Counted from the first letter of the stretch, positions 10,999 through 23,800 are shown. The stretch: DNA of 64,000 nucleotides from Staphylospora marina (GCF_003856495.1 NZ_CP034118.1:62001-126000), one strand, 5' to 3'. The notes: generated by a model not told the origin, from the letters alone. Numbers and translations are program-made.

Positions 10999-11005
10999 AT
11001 CGAAT

Positions 11006-11034
11006 TTGACTCGTCTCCTCGCTTGTTATATAAT
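11006..11034 (+). promoter_or_regulatory. veg promoter 2 (sigma-A)
   Basis: TTGACT (11006-11011) and TATAAT (11029-11034) with a 17-base spacer, directly downstream of promoter 1. Tandem strong vegetative promoters before veg are also known in B. subtilis. Confidence 0.85.
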
Positions 11035-11058
11035 CTTCTATAGTGAGGTGGTCGAGGT

Positions 11059-11337
11059 ATGGGCAAAAACGCGCTAACCGAAATCAAAAACGCCCTTGAC
11101 GGGTACATCGGGCAGCGGATCCGTCTGAAAGCGAACAGCGGTCGTCGCAAAACCATCGAGCGGACGGGAATCCTCGAAGAAACGTATCCTTCCGTGTTTG
11201 TGGTAAAACTGGATGAAGACCACTCCTTCAACCGGGTTTCGTTCAGTTATGCCGACATTTTGACCGAATCAGTGGAGCTCACTGTTTTCAATAAGGACAA
11301 CGAGCTGATCCCAGTCAAATACGTCAAAAGGAACTGA
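11059..11337 (+). CDS. veg: Veg protein
   Basis: This 92-residue protein is Veg, a small beta-rich protein conserved in Firmicutes. In B. subtilis it is very highly transcribed and promotes biofilm formation. Recognisable parts are [26 protein letters not shown] and [18 protein letters not shown]. The length agrees with the 86-residue B. subtilis protein plus a slightly longer end. Two near-consensus sigma-A promoters precede it and a clean terminator follows, so it is a single-gene unit. The ATG at 11059 has GAGGTGG about ten bases upstream. Confidence 0.96.
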   Translation: MGKNALTEIKNALDGYIGQRIRLKANSGRRKTIERTGILEETYPSVFVVKLDEDHSFNRVSFSYADILTESVELTVFNKDNELIPVKYVKRN

Positions 11338-11340
11338 ATC

Positions 11341-11367
11341 GAACACATGCAGATGTGTTCTTTTTTT
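11341..11367 (+). terminator. veg terminator
   Basis: GAACACAT, loop GCAG, ATGTGTTC, followed by seven T. Confidence 0.93.
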
Positions 11368-11403
11368 ATGGGTCGGGAAAGCGCTTTCGCCACATCCTTC
11401 CTC

Positions 11404-11432
11404 GCATAACCGGGAGCGGGGGGAAGAAGCTA
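11404..11432 (+). promoter_or_regulatory. possible sigma-G promoter of sspF
   Basis: GCATA (11404-11408) fits the sigma-G -35 box, and GAAGCTA (11426-11432) is a partial match to CATNHTA after 17 bases. SASP genes are sigma-G dependent, but the -10 match here is weak. Confidence 0.3.
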
Positions 11433-11476
11433 AGAAGAGCCCTTGCACGCGGAGATTTGCGAAGGAGGGGATCCCT

Positions 11477-11665
11477 TTGCCGAGAAGACGGGGAATCATG
11501 TCCGACGCATTGAAAGCAGAATTGGCCAAGGAACTCGGATTTTACGACGTGGTGCAGCGTGAAGGTTGGGGAGGCATCACCACCCGTGATGCAGGGAACC
11601 TGGTGAAACTGGCCATTCAAAAGGCAGAACAACAATTGGCCCGCAAAGGGGCCGGTCCCGCGTGA
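11477..11665 (+). CDS. sspF: alpha/beta-type small acid-soluble spore protein SspF
   Basis: This 62-residue protein coats and protects DNA in the dormant spore. The start [20 protein letters not shown] matches the characteristic RRRG-MSD beginning of SspF, which decides for the TTG at 11477 rather than the internal ATG. The second helix contains the family block [18 protein letters not shown] strong AAGGAGGGG ribosome binding site precedes it. The region [15 protein letters not shown] corresponds to the germination protease cut region of the family. Expression should be forespore specific. Gene order veg-sspF-ispE matches B. subtilis. Confidence 0.95.
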   Translation: MPRRRGIMSDALKAELAKELGFYDVVQREGWGGITTRDAGNLVKLAIQKAEQQLARKGAGPA

Positions 11666-11677
11666 GAGGGCAGGCAC

Positions 11678-11704
11678 ATCCGGGAGATCTCTCCCGGATT
11701 TTTC
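11678..11704 (+). terminator. sspF terminator
   Basis: ATCCGGGAG and CTCCCGGAT form a perfect 9-base stem with a four-base loop, followed by a T-tract. Confidence 0.9.
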
Positions 11705-11876
11705 ACGGAACAAACCGGCATCTTCCGGGTGACGATCGGCCCGTTCACCGTTTATTTCCAGCCATATCATGATAAAATAAGGAAAATATTCGGCCTGAGC
11801 TTGCCAGCGGTCTGGGGGCTTGGTCACAATGGAGAGGACGGACAGACGGTATGACCGGATGGAGGGAAGAGTGCAA

Positions 11877-12749
11877 ATGGTTTCGGAAAAGGCGCCGGCC
11901 AAAATCAATCTGACGCTGGATGCGCGATACAAAAGGCCGGACGGATATCATGAACTGGAAATGGTGATGACAACCGTGGACCTGGCGGACCGGATCGATC
12001 TGGAGGACAGGGACGGCTCCTCCATCACCCTCGAATCCAGTTCGGGGCTGGTTCCGCAGGACGAACGGAACCTGGCATACCGGGCCGCGGCGCTTCTCCG
12101 GGAAAAAACGGGCGTGCGCCGGGGTGTACATATCCGCATTCACAAACGAATTCCGGTGGCGGCGGGATTGGCGGGCGGAAGCAGTGACGCCGCGGCCACG
12201 CTCCGGGGGCTCAACAGGTTGTGGAAGTTGGGACTGTCCGGACGGGAACTGGCGGACATCGGAGCCGAAATCGGCTCCGACATCCCGTTCTGCGTGCATT
12301 CCGGAACGGCTGTCGCCAAGGGGCGCGGAGAGATTTTGGAACCTCTTCCCGCGCCGCCGCCTTGTTGGGTGGTGCTCGCCAAACCGGCCCACGGCGTTTC
12401 CACCGCCGATGTGTTCGGACGGTTGAACGTCGGAGCCATCTCGGAGCGACCGGACACGGAAGCGATGGCGGAAGCGGTGTGCTCGGGGGATTTTGACCGG
12501 ATCACGGGTCTTCTGGGAAACGTCCTGGAGCCGGTGACGATGGGCATGCACCCCGAAGTGGGGAAAATCAAACGAAAAATGCTGGAGTTCGGGGCGGAAG
12601 GGGCGCTCATGTCCGGCAGCGGCCCCACGGTGTTCGCGCTTGTGCGGAAGGAATCGAAGGCGAAAAGACTGGTGAACGGGCTGAAGGGATTCTGCCGGCA
12701 AGTGTTTGCCGTACGCATGTTGGGCAAGCCCATCGATTCTCTTGATTGA
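11877..12749 (+). CDS. ispE: 4-diphosphocytidyl-2-C-methyl-D-erythritol kinase
   Basis: This 290-residue GHMP kinase phosphorylates CDP-methylerythritol in the MEP route to isoprenoids. The family blocks are [11 protein letters not shown] at the start, the ATP loop [26 protein letters not shown] and the C-terminal [11 protein letters not shown]. The ATG at 11877 has GGAGGGA ten bases upstream and gives the N-terminus [12 protein letters not shown], which aligns with the family; earlier in-frame ATG codons at 11859 and 11829 would add a non-conserved tail. Its position between sspF and purR is conserved in Bacillales. Confidence 0.96.
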   Translation: MVSEKAPAKINLTLDARYKRPDGYHELEMVMTTVDLADRIDLEDRDGSSITLESSSGLVPQDERNLAYRAAALLREKTGVRRGVHIRIHKRIPVAAGLAGGSSDAAATLRGLNRLWKLGLSGRELADIGAEIGSDIPFCVHSGTAVAKGRGEILEPLPAPPPCWVVLAKPAHGVSTADVFGRLNVGAISERPDTEAMAEAVCSGDFDRITGLLGNVLEPVTMGMHPEVGKIKRKMLEFGAEGALMSGSGPTVFALVRKESKAKRLVNGLKGFCRQVFAVRMLGKPIDSLD

Positions 12750-12770
12750 ATCCGGACGAAATGATATATT
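12742..12770 (+). promoter_or_regulatory. sigma-A promoter of purR
   Basis: TTGATT (12742-12747) and TATATT (12765-12770) with a 17-base spacer, overlapping the end of ispE. A sequence resembling a PurBox (AACTTTCGGATT at 12781-12792) follows and could allow autoregulation, but the match is imperfect. Confidence 0.6.
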
Positions 12771-12805
12771 TCATCCAGTAACTTTCGGATTGGCGAGGGA
12801 TAGAC

Positions 12806-13645
12806 ATGGAAAAATGGAAGCGAAGCGCGAGATTGGTTGACATGACCCGGCAATTGCTGGGTGAGCCCCGCCGGCTGATCCCACTCACCGCTTTCGCTCA
12901 ACGGTATCAGGCGGCCAAATCCTCGATCAGCGAGGACTTGGACATCATCGATGACGTGCTTCGCGCCGAAGGTGGAGGAGAACTGGAGACGCTCGCCGGT
13001 GCGGCGGGGGGTGTCCGGTATCTTCCGGGCATTCACGCCTCCCACGCGATGAAGATTGTGGAGAAGCTTTGCGGGAAACTGTCCGACGCGGACCGGTTGC
13101 TTCCCGGGGGATTCCTTTACGTATCCGATCTCTTGGGAGATCCCGTTCTCCTGTCAGAGATCGGCCGGATCTTCGCTTCCGTTTTTGCCCGGAAGACCGT
13201 GGATGCGGTGATGACGGTGGAGACCAAAGGCATACCGCTCGCTTATGCCACCGCCTTTTATCTGCGGGTGCCCGTGGTGATTGCCAGATACGGATACAGG
13301 GTGACCGAAGGTTCCGTGGTCACGGTGAACACCGTATCCGGTTCCGGAGGGACCATGCGTCAACTTTCCCTGTCCAAGCGCAGTCTGGCCCAGGGATCCC
13401 GCGTGCTCATCATCGATGATTTCATGAAGGGCGGAGGAACCGTTCGGGGAATGATGGACCTGTTGTCCGAATTTCAGGCGGAAGTGGCCGGAATCGGCGT
13501 GATGTTGGAATCGCGGACCGAGCAGCGGCTGGTGGATTCCTGGGTGTCACTCGCCCAGGTGAAGGAAGTGGACATGAACAAGCGGCGGATCGAAGTGGTT
13601 CCCGGCAACGTGTTTGATCCCGAAGGAGGACTGATCCCGTGTTGA
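12806..13645 (+). CDS. purR: purine operon repressor PurR
   Basis: This 279-residue regulator represses purine synthesis genes and responds to PRPP. The N-terminal winged helix (to about residue 75) carries [14 protein letters not shown]. The C-terminal phosphoribosyltransferase-like domain has the PRPP-loop motif [14 protein letters not shown]. The fold and length agree with B. subtilis PurR (285 residues). The gene has its own promoter and overlaps ridA by seven bases, so the two are co-translated, as in B. subtilis purR-yabJ. Confidence 0.97.
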   Translation: MEKWKRSARLVDMTRQLLGEPRRLIPLTAFAQRYQAAKSSISEDLDIIDDVLRAEGGGELETLAGAAGGVRYLPGIHASHAMKIVEKLCGKLSDADRLLPGGFLYVSDLLGDPVLLSEIGRIFASVFARKTVDAVMTVETKGIPLAYATAFYLRVPVVIARYGYRVTEGSVVTVNTVSGSGGTMRQLSLSKRSLAQGSRVLIIDDFMKGGGTVRGMMDLLSEFQAEVAGIGVMLESRTEQRLVDSWVSLAQVKEVDMNKRRIEVVPGNVFDPEGGLIPC

Positions 13646-14016
13646 AACCCGTGCAAACTTCCGAAGCCCCCCGGGCGATCGGACCGTACTCCCAGGCGGT
13701 CGTGACGGGGGATCTCATCTTCACTTCCGGGCAGATTCCCCTGACGCCGGACGGAGAGTTGGTGGAAGCGGACATCGTCAAGCAGACGCACCAAGTGATT
13801 CAAAACGTGCGCGCCGTGCTCAGGGCGGCCGGCAGCGACCTGGACCGCGTGGTGAAAACCACGTTGTTCATCAAAGACATGAATCAGTTTGCCGCCATCA
13901 ATGACGTGTATGCCGAATATTTTTCGGATCACAAGCCGGCCCGCTCCTGCGTTGAAGTGGCCCGTCTGCCGAAAGACGTCCTCATCGAGATGGAAGTCAT
14001 CGCCCTGAAGAAATGA
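13639..14016 (+). CDS. ridA: RidA family enamine/imine deaminase
   Basis: This 125-residue protein (YabJ in B. subtilis) hydrolyses reactive enamines/imines formed by PLP enzymes. The family landmarks are [12 protein letters not shown], the FTSGQIPL segment and the C-terminal signature [22 protein letters not shown], which includes the conserved Arg and Glu of the trimer interface site. The GTG start at 13639 lies within purR and has GAAGGAGG nine bases upstream; a TTG directly after it is a possible alternative start. It forms one transcription unit with purR. Confidence 0.96.
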   Translation: MLKPVQTSEAPRAIGPYSQAVVTGDLIFTSGQIPLTPDGELVEADIVKQTHQVIQNVRAVLRAAGSDLDRVVKTTLFIKDMNQFAAINDVYAEYFSDHKPARSCVEVARLPKDVLIEMEVIALKK

Positions 14017-14094
14017 CGACCGAAATCTCCGTGATCTTCCGCGAAGCCGGTCGGATTCACCGGGGCCCTGTCGAAAATTTTCAACCACCGGACA

Positions 14095-14122
14095 GGAGGA
14101 AATGAAATCCCTTCCAGAGAAT
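14095..14122 (+). promoter_or_regulatory. sigma-H promoter of spoVG
   Basis: GGAGGAAAT (14095-14103) matches RNAGGAWWW in every position, and AGAGAAT (14116-14122) matches RNNGAAT, with a 12-base spacer. In B. subtilis spoVG is the model sigma-H promoter. A core Spo0A-box sequence TGTCGAA sits at 14069-14075 in the upstream AT-rich stretch. Confidence 0.85.
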
Positions 14123-14165
14123 AGGTAAAACGATACATCTCTGGAAATAGGTGGTGGAAACGTTC

Positions 14166-14477
14166 ATGGAAATCACGGATGTTCGTCTTCGCAGGGTCAA
14201 CAAGGAAGGGCGGATGCGAGCCATCGCCTCCATAACCATCGATAGCGAATTTGTCATTCATGATATCCGCGTGATCGACGGGAACAACGGCATGTTTGTG
14301 GCGATGCCGAGCAAGCGGACTCCCGACGGCGAGTTCCGCGACATTGCTCATCCGATCTGTCAGGAAAGCCGCGAGAAGATCGAGGCCGCCGTGCTGGGGG
14401 AATATTACCGGGTCGGTGAGCTCGAAGCGTTGAATGAAGAGAAACAAGAGATGGAAAAAGCCGTCAACGTGGAATGA
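14166..14477 (+). CDS. spoVG: septation regulator SpoVG
   Basis: This 103-residue RNA/DNA-binding protein affects septation and sporulation. The sequence [31 protein letters not shown] and [13 protein letters not shown] is nearly invariant in the family. The ATG at 14166 gives the exact family N-terminus and has AGGTGG upstream; a GTG at 14151 would add five residues. A consensus sigma-H promoter lies about 45 bases upstream, which predicts induction at the end of exponential growth. The gene is monocistronic, ended by a large hairpin before glmU. Confidence 0.97.
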   Translation: MEITDVRLRRVNKEGRMRAIASITIDSEFVIHDIRVIDGNNGMFVAMPSKRTPDGEFRDIAHPICQESREKIEAAVLGEYYRVGELEALNEEKQEMEKAVNVE

Positions 14478-14504
14478 TCGTCAAAATATGGAAGATCATC
14501 CGGG

Positions 14505-14601
14505 CATCTCCGGTTTCGGATGGAAAGGGAGAGTGCGGGTTCAGCCCTCGGGACGGACAGGCGCTCAACTCCCCTTCCGCGGAACCGGAGGTGTTTTTTT
14601 T
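14505..14601 (+). terminator. large terminator between spoVG and glmU
   Basis: The outer stem pairs CATCTCCGGTTTC (14505-14517) with GGAACCGGAGGTG (14581-14593) with wobble pairs, followed by eight T. An inner stem pairs GGAAAGGGAG (14522-14531) with CTCCCCTTCC (about 14570-14579). The long stacked shape is unusual for a simple terminator. Confidence 0.75.
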
Positions 14602-14628
14602 GTTGCCAAATCGTTCGGTCAGGTTCGG

Positions 14629-14657
14629 TTGCAAAAGTGGGGGGGTTGGGATATATT
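14629..14657 (+). promoter_or_regulatory. sigma-A promoter of glmU
   Basis: TTGCAA (14629-14634) and TATATT (14652-14657) with a 17-base spacer, about 40 bases before the glmU start codon. Confidence 0.7.
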
Positions 14658-14695
14658 CAGGAAGGAAGTTTTCAGAAACGGGGGCGCAATTCATC

Positions 14696-16081
14696 ATGCA
14701 ACGACTGTACGCGATCGTCCTGGCAGCGGGAAAGGGAACCCGGATGAAGTCCCGCAAGAAACACAAGGTACTTCATCCGGTGTGCGGAAAACCGATGATC
14801 GAGTATATCCTGGATGCCATCTCCCATCTTCAGGCCGAGAAAACCGTTCTCGTCGTGGGGCATCTCGGGGATTCGCTGAAAGAGGCACTGGGAGACCGGG
14901 TCCTGTTTGCGGAACAAACGGAGCAGCTCGGAACGGGACACGCCGTCATGCAGGCCGCGGGAATCCTGGAGAAGGAAGATGGCATCACTCTGGTGCTGAA
15001 CGGTGACCATCCGCTCTTCACGGCGGAAACCCTTCAAAAACTGGTCCGACGGCACAAGGAAGAAGGAGCCGCGGCCACGGTGTTGACCGCCGTTTTCGAG
15101 GACCCCACCGGTTACGGTCGCATCAAGAGAAACAGCGGTGGCGGTGTGGACGGCATCGTCGAGCACAAGGATGCCACCGAAGAGGAGCGCGCCATCCGGG
15201 AAGTGAGCCTCGGCACGTTCTGCTTTGACAACCGCAAGCTGTTCGCCGCTCTGGCTCACGTGAAAAATGACAATGCCCAGGGGGAATACTACCTCCCCGA
15301 CGTGATCGGGATCTTGCGCGATCAAGGAGAGCACGTCAGTGCCCACATCCTGGAAGAAACGGATGAGGCCATGGGGGTCAACGACCGCGTTCAGCTGGCG
15401 GAAGCGGAAAAAATCATGCGCCGCCGCATTCTCCGGAAGCACATGCTCAACGGGGTGACCATCGTCGATCCGGAGAACACGTACATTGAGGCAGACGTGC
15501 AAATCGGTGCCGACACCCTGATCGAACCGGGATGCAGTCTGCGGGGGAGCACGGTGATCGGAGAGGGATGCCGGATCGGACCCCAGGCCGACCTGGCCGA
15601 CGTGATCGTGCATGATGACGCGCAGATCCGGTATTCCGTCATTGAACGTTCGGAAATCCGGGAGCGGGCGGTCGTCGGTCCTTTCACCTACATCCGTCCC
15701 GGAACGGATCTCGGCGCCGACACGAAAGCGGGAGCTTTTGTCGACCTGAAAAAGGCCAAAATCGGCCATGGTACGAAGATTTCCCATCTGGCCTACGTGG
15801 GAGACGCGGAGGTCGGGGAGAAAGTCAATATCGGCTGCGGAGTCATCACCGTCAATTACGACGGGGTCCACAAACACAAAACCGTCATCGAAGACGGAGC
15901 GTTTGTCGGATGCAATGTGAATCTCATCGCCCCGGTCACCGTGGAAAAAGGAGCTTACGTGGCCGCCGGCTCCACCATCACGCATGATGTGCCGGAAGGA
16001 GCCCTCGCCATCGCCCGCGAGCGTCAGACGGTCAAGCCGGGGTATGTGGAAAAATTGATGGCGAAACACGCCAAAAAGTGA
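14696..16081 (+). CDS. glmU: bifunctional UDP-GlcNAc pyrophosphorylase / GlcN-1-P acetyltransferase
   Basis: This 461-residue enzyme makes UDP-GlcNAc for wall synthesis. The N-terminal uridyltransferase domain has [11 protein letters not shown], the loop [12 protein letters not shown] and LNGDHPLF. The C-terminal left-handed beta-helix begins near residue 250, with hexapeptide repeats such as [13 protein letters not shown] and [13 protein letters not shown] and the acetyltransferase stretch [18 protein letters not shown]. The ATG at 14696 gives the usual family start ([12 protein letters not shown]). The stop is 26 bases before prs, and glmU-prs co-transcription is conserved in Bacillales. 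Confidence 0.97.
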   Translation: MQRLYAIVLAAGKGTRMKSRKKHKVLHPVCGKPMIEYILDAISHLQAEKTVLVVGHLGDSLKEALGDRVLFAEQTEQLGTGHAVMQAAGILEKEDGITLVLNGDHPLFTAETLQKLVRRHKEEGAAATVLTAVFEDPTGYGRIKRNSGGGVDGIVEHKDATEEERAIREVSLGTFCFDNRKLFAALAHVKNDNAQGEYYLPDVIGILRDQGEHVSAHILEETDEAMGVNDRVQLAEAEKIMRRRILRKHMLNGVTIVDPENTYIEADVQIGADTLIEPGCSLRGSTVIGEGCRIGPQADLADVIVHDDAQIRYSVIERSEIRERAVVGPFTYIRPGTDLGADTKAGAFVDLKKAKIGHGTKISHLAYVGDAEVGEKVNIGCGVITVNYDGVHKHKTVIEDGAFVGCNVNLIAPVTVEKGAYVAAGSTITHDVPEGALAIARERQTVKPGYVEKLMAKHAKK

Positions 16082-16107
16082 ATACCAAGTGGAGGAACGT
16101 GTTTCTT

Positions 16108-17049
16108 ATGCCCAAATCCCGTTTGCAAGTGTTCAGCTGCAATTCCAACCTCACACTGGCCAAGGCGATCTGCGAACACATCGGCATTCCGCTCGGGGAT
16201 GCCGAGGTGGGCAAATTCAGCGACGGGGAAATCCACGTCAAGCTGAATGAAAGCGTTCGCGGTTCCGATGTGTACGTGATCCAGTCCACCTGTGATCCGG
16301 TCAACCAGCACCTGATGGAGCTTCTGGTCATGGTGGATGCGCTCCGCCGCGCTTCCGCCGGCACGATCAACGTCGTGATTCCGTACTACGGGTATGCCCG
16401 TCAGGACCGCAAGACCCGTGCGCGTGATCCGATCACCGCGAAATTGGTCGCCAACCTGATCGAAACGGCCGGTGCGCACCGCATCATCACCATGGATCTT
16501 CACGCCACGCAGATCCAAGGGTTCTTCGACATCCCGGTCGATCATCTGATGGGTGTGCCGATCCTGGCGGAATATTTCCGGGGAAAACAATTGAAAGACG
16601 TGGTCGTCGTCTCTCCGGACCACGGTGGAGTGATTCGGGCCCGCCGTCTGGCGGAGCGGTTGGAAGCTCCCATCGCCATCATCGACAAACGGCGTCCGGA
16701 ACCCAACGTGGCCGAAGTGATGAGCATTGTCGGAGATGTGAAGGGCAAGACGGCCATCATCATCGATGACATCATCGATACCGCCGGCACGATCACCCTG
16801 GCCGCCAATGCCTTGCTGGAACACGGCGCGAAAGAAGTCTACGCCTGCTGCACTCATCCCGTCTTCTCCGGACCGGCCATCGAGCGGATCCGTGATTCCA
16901 GCATCAAGGAAATGGTGGTGACCGACACCATTCCTCTTCCGAAGCACAAACAGCTGGACAAAATCCGGGTGCTTTCGGTGGCACGCCTGATCGGCGACGC
17001 CATCGTCCGGGTTCACAACGAACAATCGGTCAGCAAGCTGTTCGACTGA
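16108..17049 (+). CDS. prs: ribose-phosphate pyrophosphokinase
   Basis: This 313-residue enzyme makes PRPP from ribose 5-phosphate and ATP. Visible family elements are [32 protein letters not shown], the metal site [13 protein letters not shown] and the PRPP loop [12 protein letters not shown]. The start [11 protein letters not shown] at 16108 has GGAGGA eleven bases upstream; a GTG at 16078 that overlaps the glmU stop has no such site. A terminator follows the gene. PRPP is also the effector of PurR, encoded 2.5 kb upstream. Confidence 0.97.
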   Translation: MPKSRLQVFSCNSNLTLAKAICEHIGIPLGDAEVGKFSDGEIHVKLNESVRGSDVYVIQSTCDPVNQHLMELLVMVDALRRASAGTINVVIPYYGYARQDRKTRARDPITAKLVANLIETAGAHRIITMDLHATQIQGFFDIPVDHLMGVPILAEYFRGKQLKDVVVVSPDHGGVIRARRLAERLEAPIAIIDKRRPEPNVAEVMSIVGDVKGKTAIIIDDIIDTAGTITLAANALLEHGAKEVYACCTHPVFSGPAIERIRDSSIKEMVVTDTIPLPKHKQLDKIRVLSVARLIGDAIVRVHNEQSVSKLFD

Positions 17050-17060
17050 ATGCGTTTTAC

Positions 17061-17088
17061 GGGGCATCCGCTGTGGAGCCCCTTTTTT
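17061..17088 (+). terminator. prs terminator
   Basis: GGGGC and GCCCC (17061-17065, 17078-17082) form a short stem with a 12-base loop, followed by six T. Confidence 0.75.
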
Positions 17089-17123
17089 CACCCGAACAAT
17101 CCAACGGCGAGCGGAGGATGACA

Positions 17124-17684
17124 ATGAAACTGATCGTGGGATTGGGCAATCCGGGCATCCGCTATGCCCGAACGCGGCACAACGCGGGGTTTTGGGTGAT
17201 CGATGAACTGAGCCGCCGCTGGGGAATCCCCGTGAAAAAAGAGAAATGGAAGGCGGAGATCGGCGAAGGCATCGTCAACGGGGAAAAAGTGATCCTGATG
17301 AAACCGATGACTTACATGAATCTGTCCGGGGAAGCGGTTCGACCGGCCAAGGATTGGCTCAAGGTGGACGATGACAACCTGCTGGTCATTTACGATGATC
17401 TGGATTTGCCCCCGGGAAGAATTCGCCTCCGTTTGTCGGGAAGCAGCGGCGGTCACAACGGAATGAAATCGATCATCGCCTGTTTGGGAACGGACCGGTT
17501 CAAGCGAATCCGCATCGGCATCGGGCGGCCGGATCCCGGCGTATCCGTGCCGGATCACGTGCTGTCCCCGTTTTTGTCGGAAGAGCTGGACGTCGTGATG
17601 GACAGCGTGGATCGTGCCGCTTCCGCCGTGGAAAAATGGCTGGAGGCGGATTTCTTGACGGCGATGAACCAATTCAACAAGTGA
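17124..17684 (+). CDS. pth: peptidyl-tRNA hydrolase
   Basis: This 186-residue enzyme (SpoVC in B. subtilis) frees tRNA from peptidyl-tRNA that drops off ribosomes. Family motifs are VGLGNPGIRYARTRHNAGF with the catalytic His, LMKPMTYMNLSGEAV, YDDLDLPPGRIR and GSSGGHNGMKSI. The ATG at 17124 is chosen because GGAGG ends six bases upstream and it gives the usual MKLIVGLGNPG start. Length is normal. It lies between prs and fin as in B. subtilis, where ctc separates it from prs; no ctc is present here. Confidence 0.97.
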   Translation: MKLIVGLGNPGIRYARTRHNAGFWVIDELSRRWGIPVKKEKWKAEIGEGIVNGEKVILMKPMTYMNLSGEAVRPAKDWLKVDDDNLLVIYDDLDLPPGRIRLRLSGSSGGHNGMKSIIACLGTDRFKRIRIGIGRPDPGVSVPDHVLSPFLSEELDVVMDSVDRAASAVEKWLEADFLTAMNQFNK

Positions 17685-17716
17685 AGCGAAAGAGATCCCC
17701 TTGTGGATCGGATCAG

Positions 17717-17746
17717 GTATGCTTTGCCTCTCCCGTGTGCATCCTA
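17717..17746 (+). promoter_or_regulatory. sigma-F/sigma-G promoter of fin
   Basis: GTATG (17717-17721) and CATCCTA (17740-17746) are 18 bases apart and match the GHATR-N18-CATNHTA consensus of forespore promoters. B. subtilis fin is known to be transcribed by forespore sigma factors. Confidence 0.75.
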
Positions 17747-17782
17747 GAGGCAGGATGCCCGCAGAAAGGGGAGGCGTTTTCA

Positions 17783-18010
17783 TTGATCGTGTACGTTTGT
17801 CGACATTGCGGCGCCCGGCTCGGCGAGTTGAATGAGGATGGGCTTACCGAGAGCCGGTTGGGCTTTGATCGGTTGACCCCGGACGAACGAAAGGATATAA
17901 TAACGAATGATATGAATGGAAATCAAATCGTTCGTGTCACTTGCGAATCCTGTCAGCAAGTGCTTGAAAGTCATCCGGAACGCTTGCTATTGCCTCGTTT
18001 GTATCACTGA
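17783..18010 (+). CDS. fin: anti-sigma-F factor Fin
   Basis: This 75-residue zinc protein (YabK in B. subtilis) inhibits sigma-F and helps the forespore switch to sigma-G. Two CxxC pairs, YVCRHCGARLG near the N-terminus and VTCESCQQVLE near residue 55, form the zinc site. The block ESRLGFDRLTPDERKDII is typical of the family. The TTG start at 17783 has GGGGAGG eight bases upstream and gives the expected length; a longer in-frame extension into the intergenic region crosses the promoter and is rejected. The forespore promoter at 17717-17746 supports the assignment. Confidence 0.93.
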   Translation: MIVYVCRHCGARLGELNEDGLTESRLGFDRLTPDERKDIITNDMNGNQIVRVTCESCQQVLESHPERLLLPRLYH

Positions 18011-18140
18011 TGTTCGTTTACATTTTTATGATTTTATGGAAATTTTAAACGATACGTCGGAAATCCACCCTTCCGCCAGGAAACGAAACCGTTTACCGTC
18101 GGATTGGCAGGGGATGTTTTCTGACTATACCGAAAAAACG

Positions 18141-18172
18141 GCCTTGGCTTTGTCAAGCTGAGGCTTCTTTTC
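18141..18172 (+). terminator. fin terminator
   Basis: GCCTTGGCTT, loop TGTC, AAGCTGAGGC (10-base stem with two wobble pairs), followed by TTCTTTT. Confidence 0.75.
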
Positions 18173-18201
18173 TATGCGACAAAGAAGGGGGGAACATCCT
18201 T

Positions 18202-21748
<3,547 letters not shown>

Positions 21749-21765
<17 letters not shown>

Positions 21766-22738
21766 CAGGTGGCTGAAGGGACTGCTTGCGGTGCTCTTGT
21801 CGGGAGCGCTCGTGCTGACGGGCTGCGGGGGACAGAAGGAAGAGGACACGTCCGCCAATCCGCAGGAGGCGGTGAAAGAATTCAAACCGCTCCCCACGGA
21901 CAGCACGAAAAAAGTGCTGGAATACAAAGGGGGCAGCGTCGCGGAGGGAGAGCTGAACCGGTATCTGAACCTGATGGCGTTTCTCGATCAACAAATCGGG
22001 TTCATCATCGCCAACATGAAAGAGGAAGAATCCAAGCAGTTTCGTGAAGAAATGGCCAAAGATCTGGCCTCCCGCCGGTACATCGCGACCCTGATCCAAA
22101 ATGACGCCGAATACGGAAAAAAAGCCGACGAATCCATGAAGCAGTTTGAATCGGAACTTTTGGGCGCGGCTTCCGAACAGGATGGAAAGGGGCCGAAAAC
22201 GCTGGACGAGGCCATCAAGGACAAAGGGTTTGCCAAAGAAGACCTCCATCGCTTTTTCGTGGAATATCACAAGATCGAACAATTCCTGAATGATCGGCTG
22301 AAAAACGTTCAGGTCGATCAGGTCAAAGTGCAGCACGTTCTGGTGTCGGTGGGGGACGGTTCGGAAGGCACGGTGAAGCGGACCGACGCCGAAGCCAAGA
22401 AGCGGGCCGATGAAGTGAAGAAAAAGCTGGAAGCGGGAGAGGACTTCGCGGCCATTGCCAAACAGTATTCGGATGATCCGGGATCCAAGGACAATTCCGG
22501 CATGTACGAGGGAGATCCCGACCAGTTCGTTCCCGAATTCGCCAATGCCTGCAAAACGCTTCCGATCGGCAAGATCAGCGATCCGGTGAAAACGCAGTTC
22601 GGATACCACGTCATGAAAGTGACGGAGCGCAAGAAAATTCCCGCCACGCAGGCGAGCGAAGAAGCCCAGATGGAAAAGAAAAAGGAAATTTACCAGCAGT
22701 TCATCGACAAGGAACTGGGGGCCCGCGTGATCGCCTGA
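21749..22738 (+). CDS. prsA: PrsA-type foldase lipoprotein (parvulin PPIase)
   Basis: This 329-residue lipoprotein probably folds exported proteins at the outer face of the membrane. The signal peptide ends in a lipobox LTGC with the acylated Cys at residue 26. A SurA-like helical region follows, then a parvulin (PPIC) domain from about VQHVLVSVGDG to FGYHVMKVTERK, with the conserved FAAIAKQYSDDPGSKDNSG segment. It starts inside the end of mfd, so it is translationally coupled, which is not the arrangement in B. subtilis, where prsA is elsewhere. The domain makes this a foldase, though which exported clients it serves is unknown. A terminator follows. Confidence 0.9.
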
Positions 22739-22822
22739 CGGAAAAACGGACAAGCGGAAGTTCCCGACCCGTCGGAACGGACGGCTACCTGCTGTTGACC
22801 GCGGGACATGCCGGGGAGCGTG

Positions 22823-22850
22823 AAACGGAACCTGATTCAGGTTCCGTTTT
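22823..22850 (+). terminator. prsA terminator
   Basis: AAACGGAACCTGA and TCAGGTTCCGTTT form a near-perfect inverted repeat with a minimal loop, followed by T residues. Confidence 0.88.
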
Positions 22851-22865
22851 CTGTATTTGGAAACC

Positions 22866-22895
22866 GCATAATAAATTGGCAGCGGAAGAATACTA
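22866..22895 (+). promoter_or_regulatory. sigma-G promoter of spoVT
   Basis: GCATA (22866-22870) and AATACTA (22889-22895) with an 18-base spacer fit GHATR-N18-CATNHTA with one mismatch. spoVT is a sigma-G gene in B. subtilis. Confidence 0.75.
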
Positions 22896-22948
22896 TGGGC
22901 GTAGCCAGGACTGATACAAATTTGAGTGAAAGAGAGGCATGCGTCCAA

Positions 22949-23491
22949 ATGAAGGCAACCGGCATCGTGCGTCGGATCGACGACCTCGGGCGTGTGGTGA
23001 TCCCGAAGGAAATTCGCCGGACGCTCAGAATCCGGGAGGGAGATCCGCTCGAAATCTTTGTTGATCGTGACGGAGAAGTCATTTTGAAAAAATACTCCCC
23101 CATCGGGGAATTGGCAGACTTTGCGCAGGAATACGCGGAATCGTTGTTTGAGAATATCCAGCACCCCGCATTGATTTGCGATCGCGACGCCGTCATCGCC
23201 GTTGCCGGGGTGTCGAAGAAGGAATATCTCGAAAAGCCGATCGGTGAACTGGTGGAGAGCTGCATGGAGCAGCGGCGGTACCATCTGGAAACCAACCCGG
23301 GAACGGTGGAAATCTTCAAGGGAATGCCCGAGGAATACCAGTCGTTCGTGATTGTCCCGATCAATGCCGGCGGGGACCCGATCGGAGCCGTCATTCTCCT
23401 TTCCAAAAAGGATGGCGTCCGAATGGGAGAACTGGAAGTGAAGCTGGCGGGAACGGCGGCGTCTTTCCTGAGCAAACAGATGGAGCAGTGA
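22949..23491 (+). CDS. spoVT: stage V sporulation regulator SpoVT
   Basis: This 180-residue forespore regulator combines an AbrB-type DNA-binding domain with a GAF domain. The N-terminus MKATGIVRRIDDLGRVVIPKE and RRTLRIREGDPLEIFVDRDG form the swapped hairpin. The GAF-like half has PALICDRDAVIAVAG and the end QSFVIVPINAGGDPIGAVILLS. It resembles the AbrB encoded at 1441 only in the first 50 residues. The ATG at 22949 is preceded by AGAGAGG; a reading frame extending further upstream crosses a terminator and the sigma-G promoter and is rejected. Confidence 0.97.
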   Translation: MKATGIVRRIDDLGRVVIPKEIRRTLRIREGDPLEIFVDRDGEVILKKYSPIGELADFAQEYAESLFENIQHPALICDRDAVIAVAGVSKKEYLEKPIGELVESCMEQRRYHLETNPGTVEIFKGMPEEYQSFVIVPINAGGDPIGAVILLSKKDGVRMGELEVKLAGTAASFLSKQMEQ

Positions 23492-23800
23492 TGCGCGCGG
23501 CGTCGTTCACCGCCCGTCCTTTTCCCGGCCGGCGTCCCGCCGGGGTTCGACCGGCCCTGGCGGCTGTCGTCAAATCTTGTTCGGATGTCATCCGGGGGTC
23601 CCGGACGGGGCCGGGATCTTTTCGCACGGAGCGCTCCTTGTGCATCCGGAACCGGATGGTTTCCGGTTCGGGGAGATCTTTTCGGACGCGTTTTTTCCGC
23701 GTCCTTTTTCTTTTCCCGGAATTCCCTGCGTACCGTCTTTCGTCCCATGCTTCCGCTTTTGTATAATGTAAGGAATGCGGGGAAGGGAAAGGGGTACATC
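23492..23800. other. spoVT-yabM intergenic region
   Basis: This region of about 310 bases contains the spoVT terminator (23684-23709) and a TATAAT element at 23762-23767 that may be the -10 box of yabM, without a good -35 box. I see no gene in it. Confidence 0.5.
23684..23709 (+). terminator. spoVT terminator
   Basis: GGACGCG and CGCGTCC around a T-rich loop (23691-23697), followed by TTTTTCTTTT. Confidence 0.8.

Noticed and set aside
11059..11337. Sporulation or riboswitch element in front of veg
   Set aside because: The region is fully explained by two tandem sigma-A promoters and a short leader.
23488..23766. Open frame between spoVT and yabM
   Set aside because: It spans the spoVT terminator and lacks a ribosome binding site; composition is like a frame of non-coding DNA.
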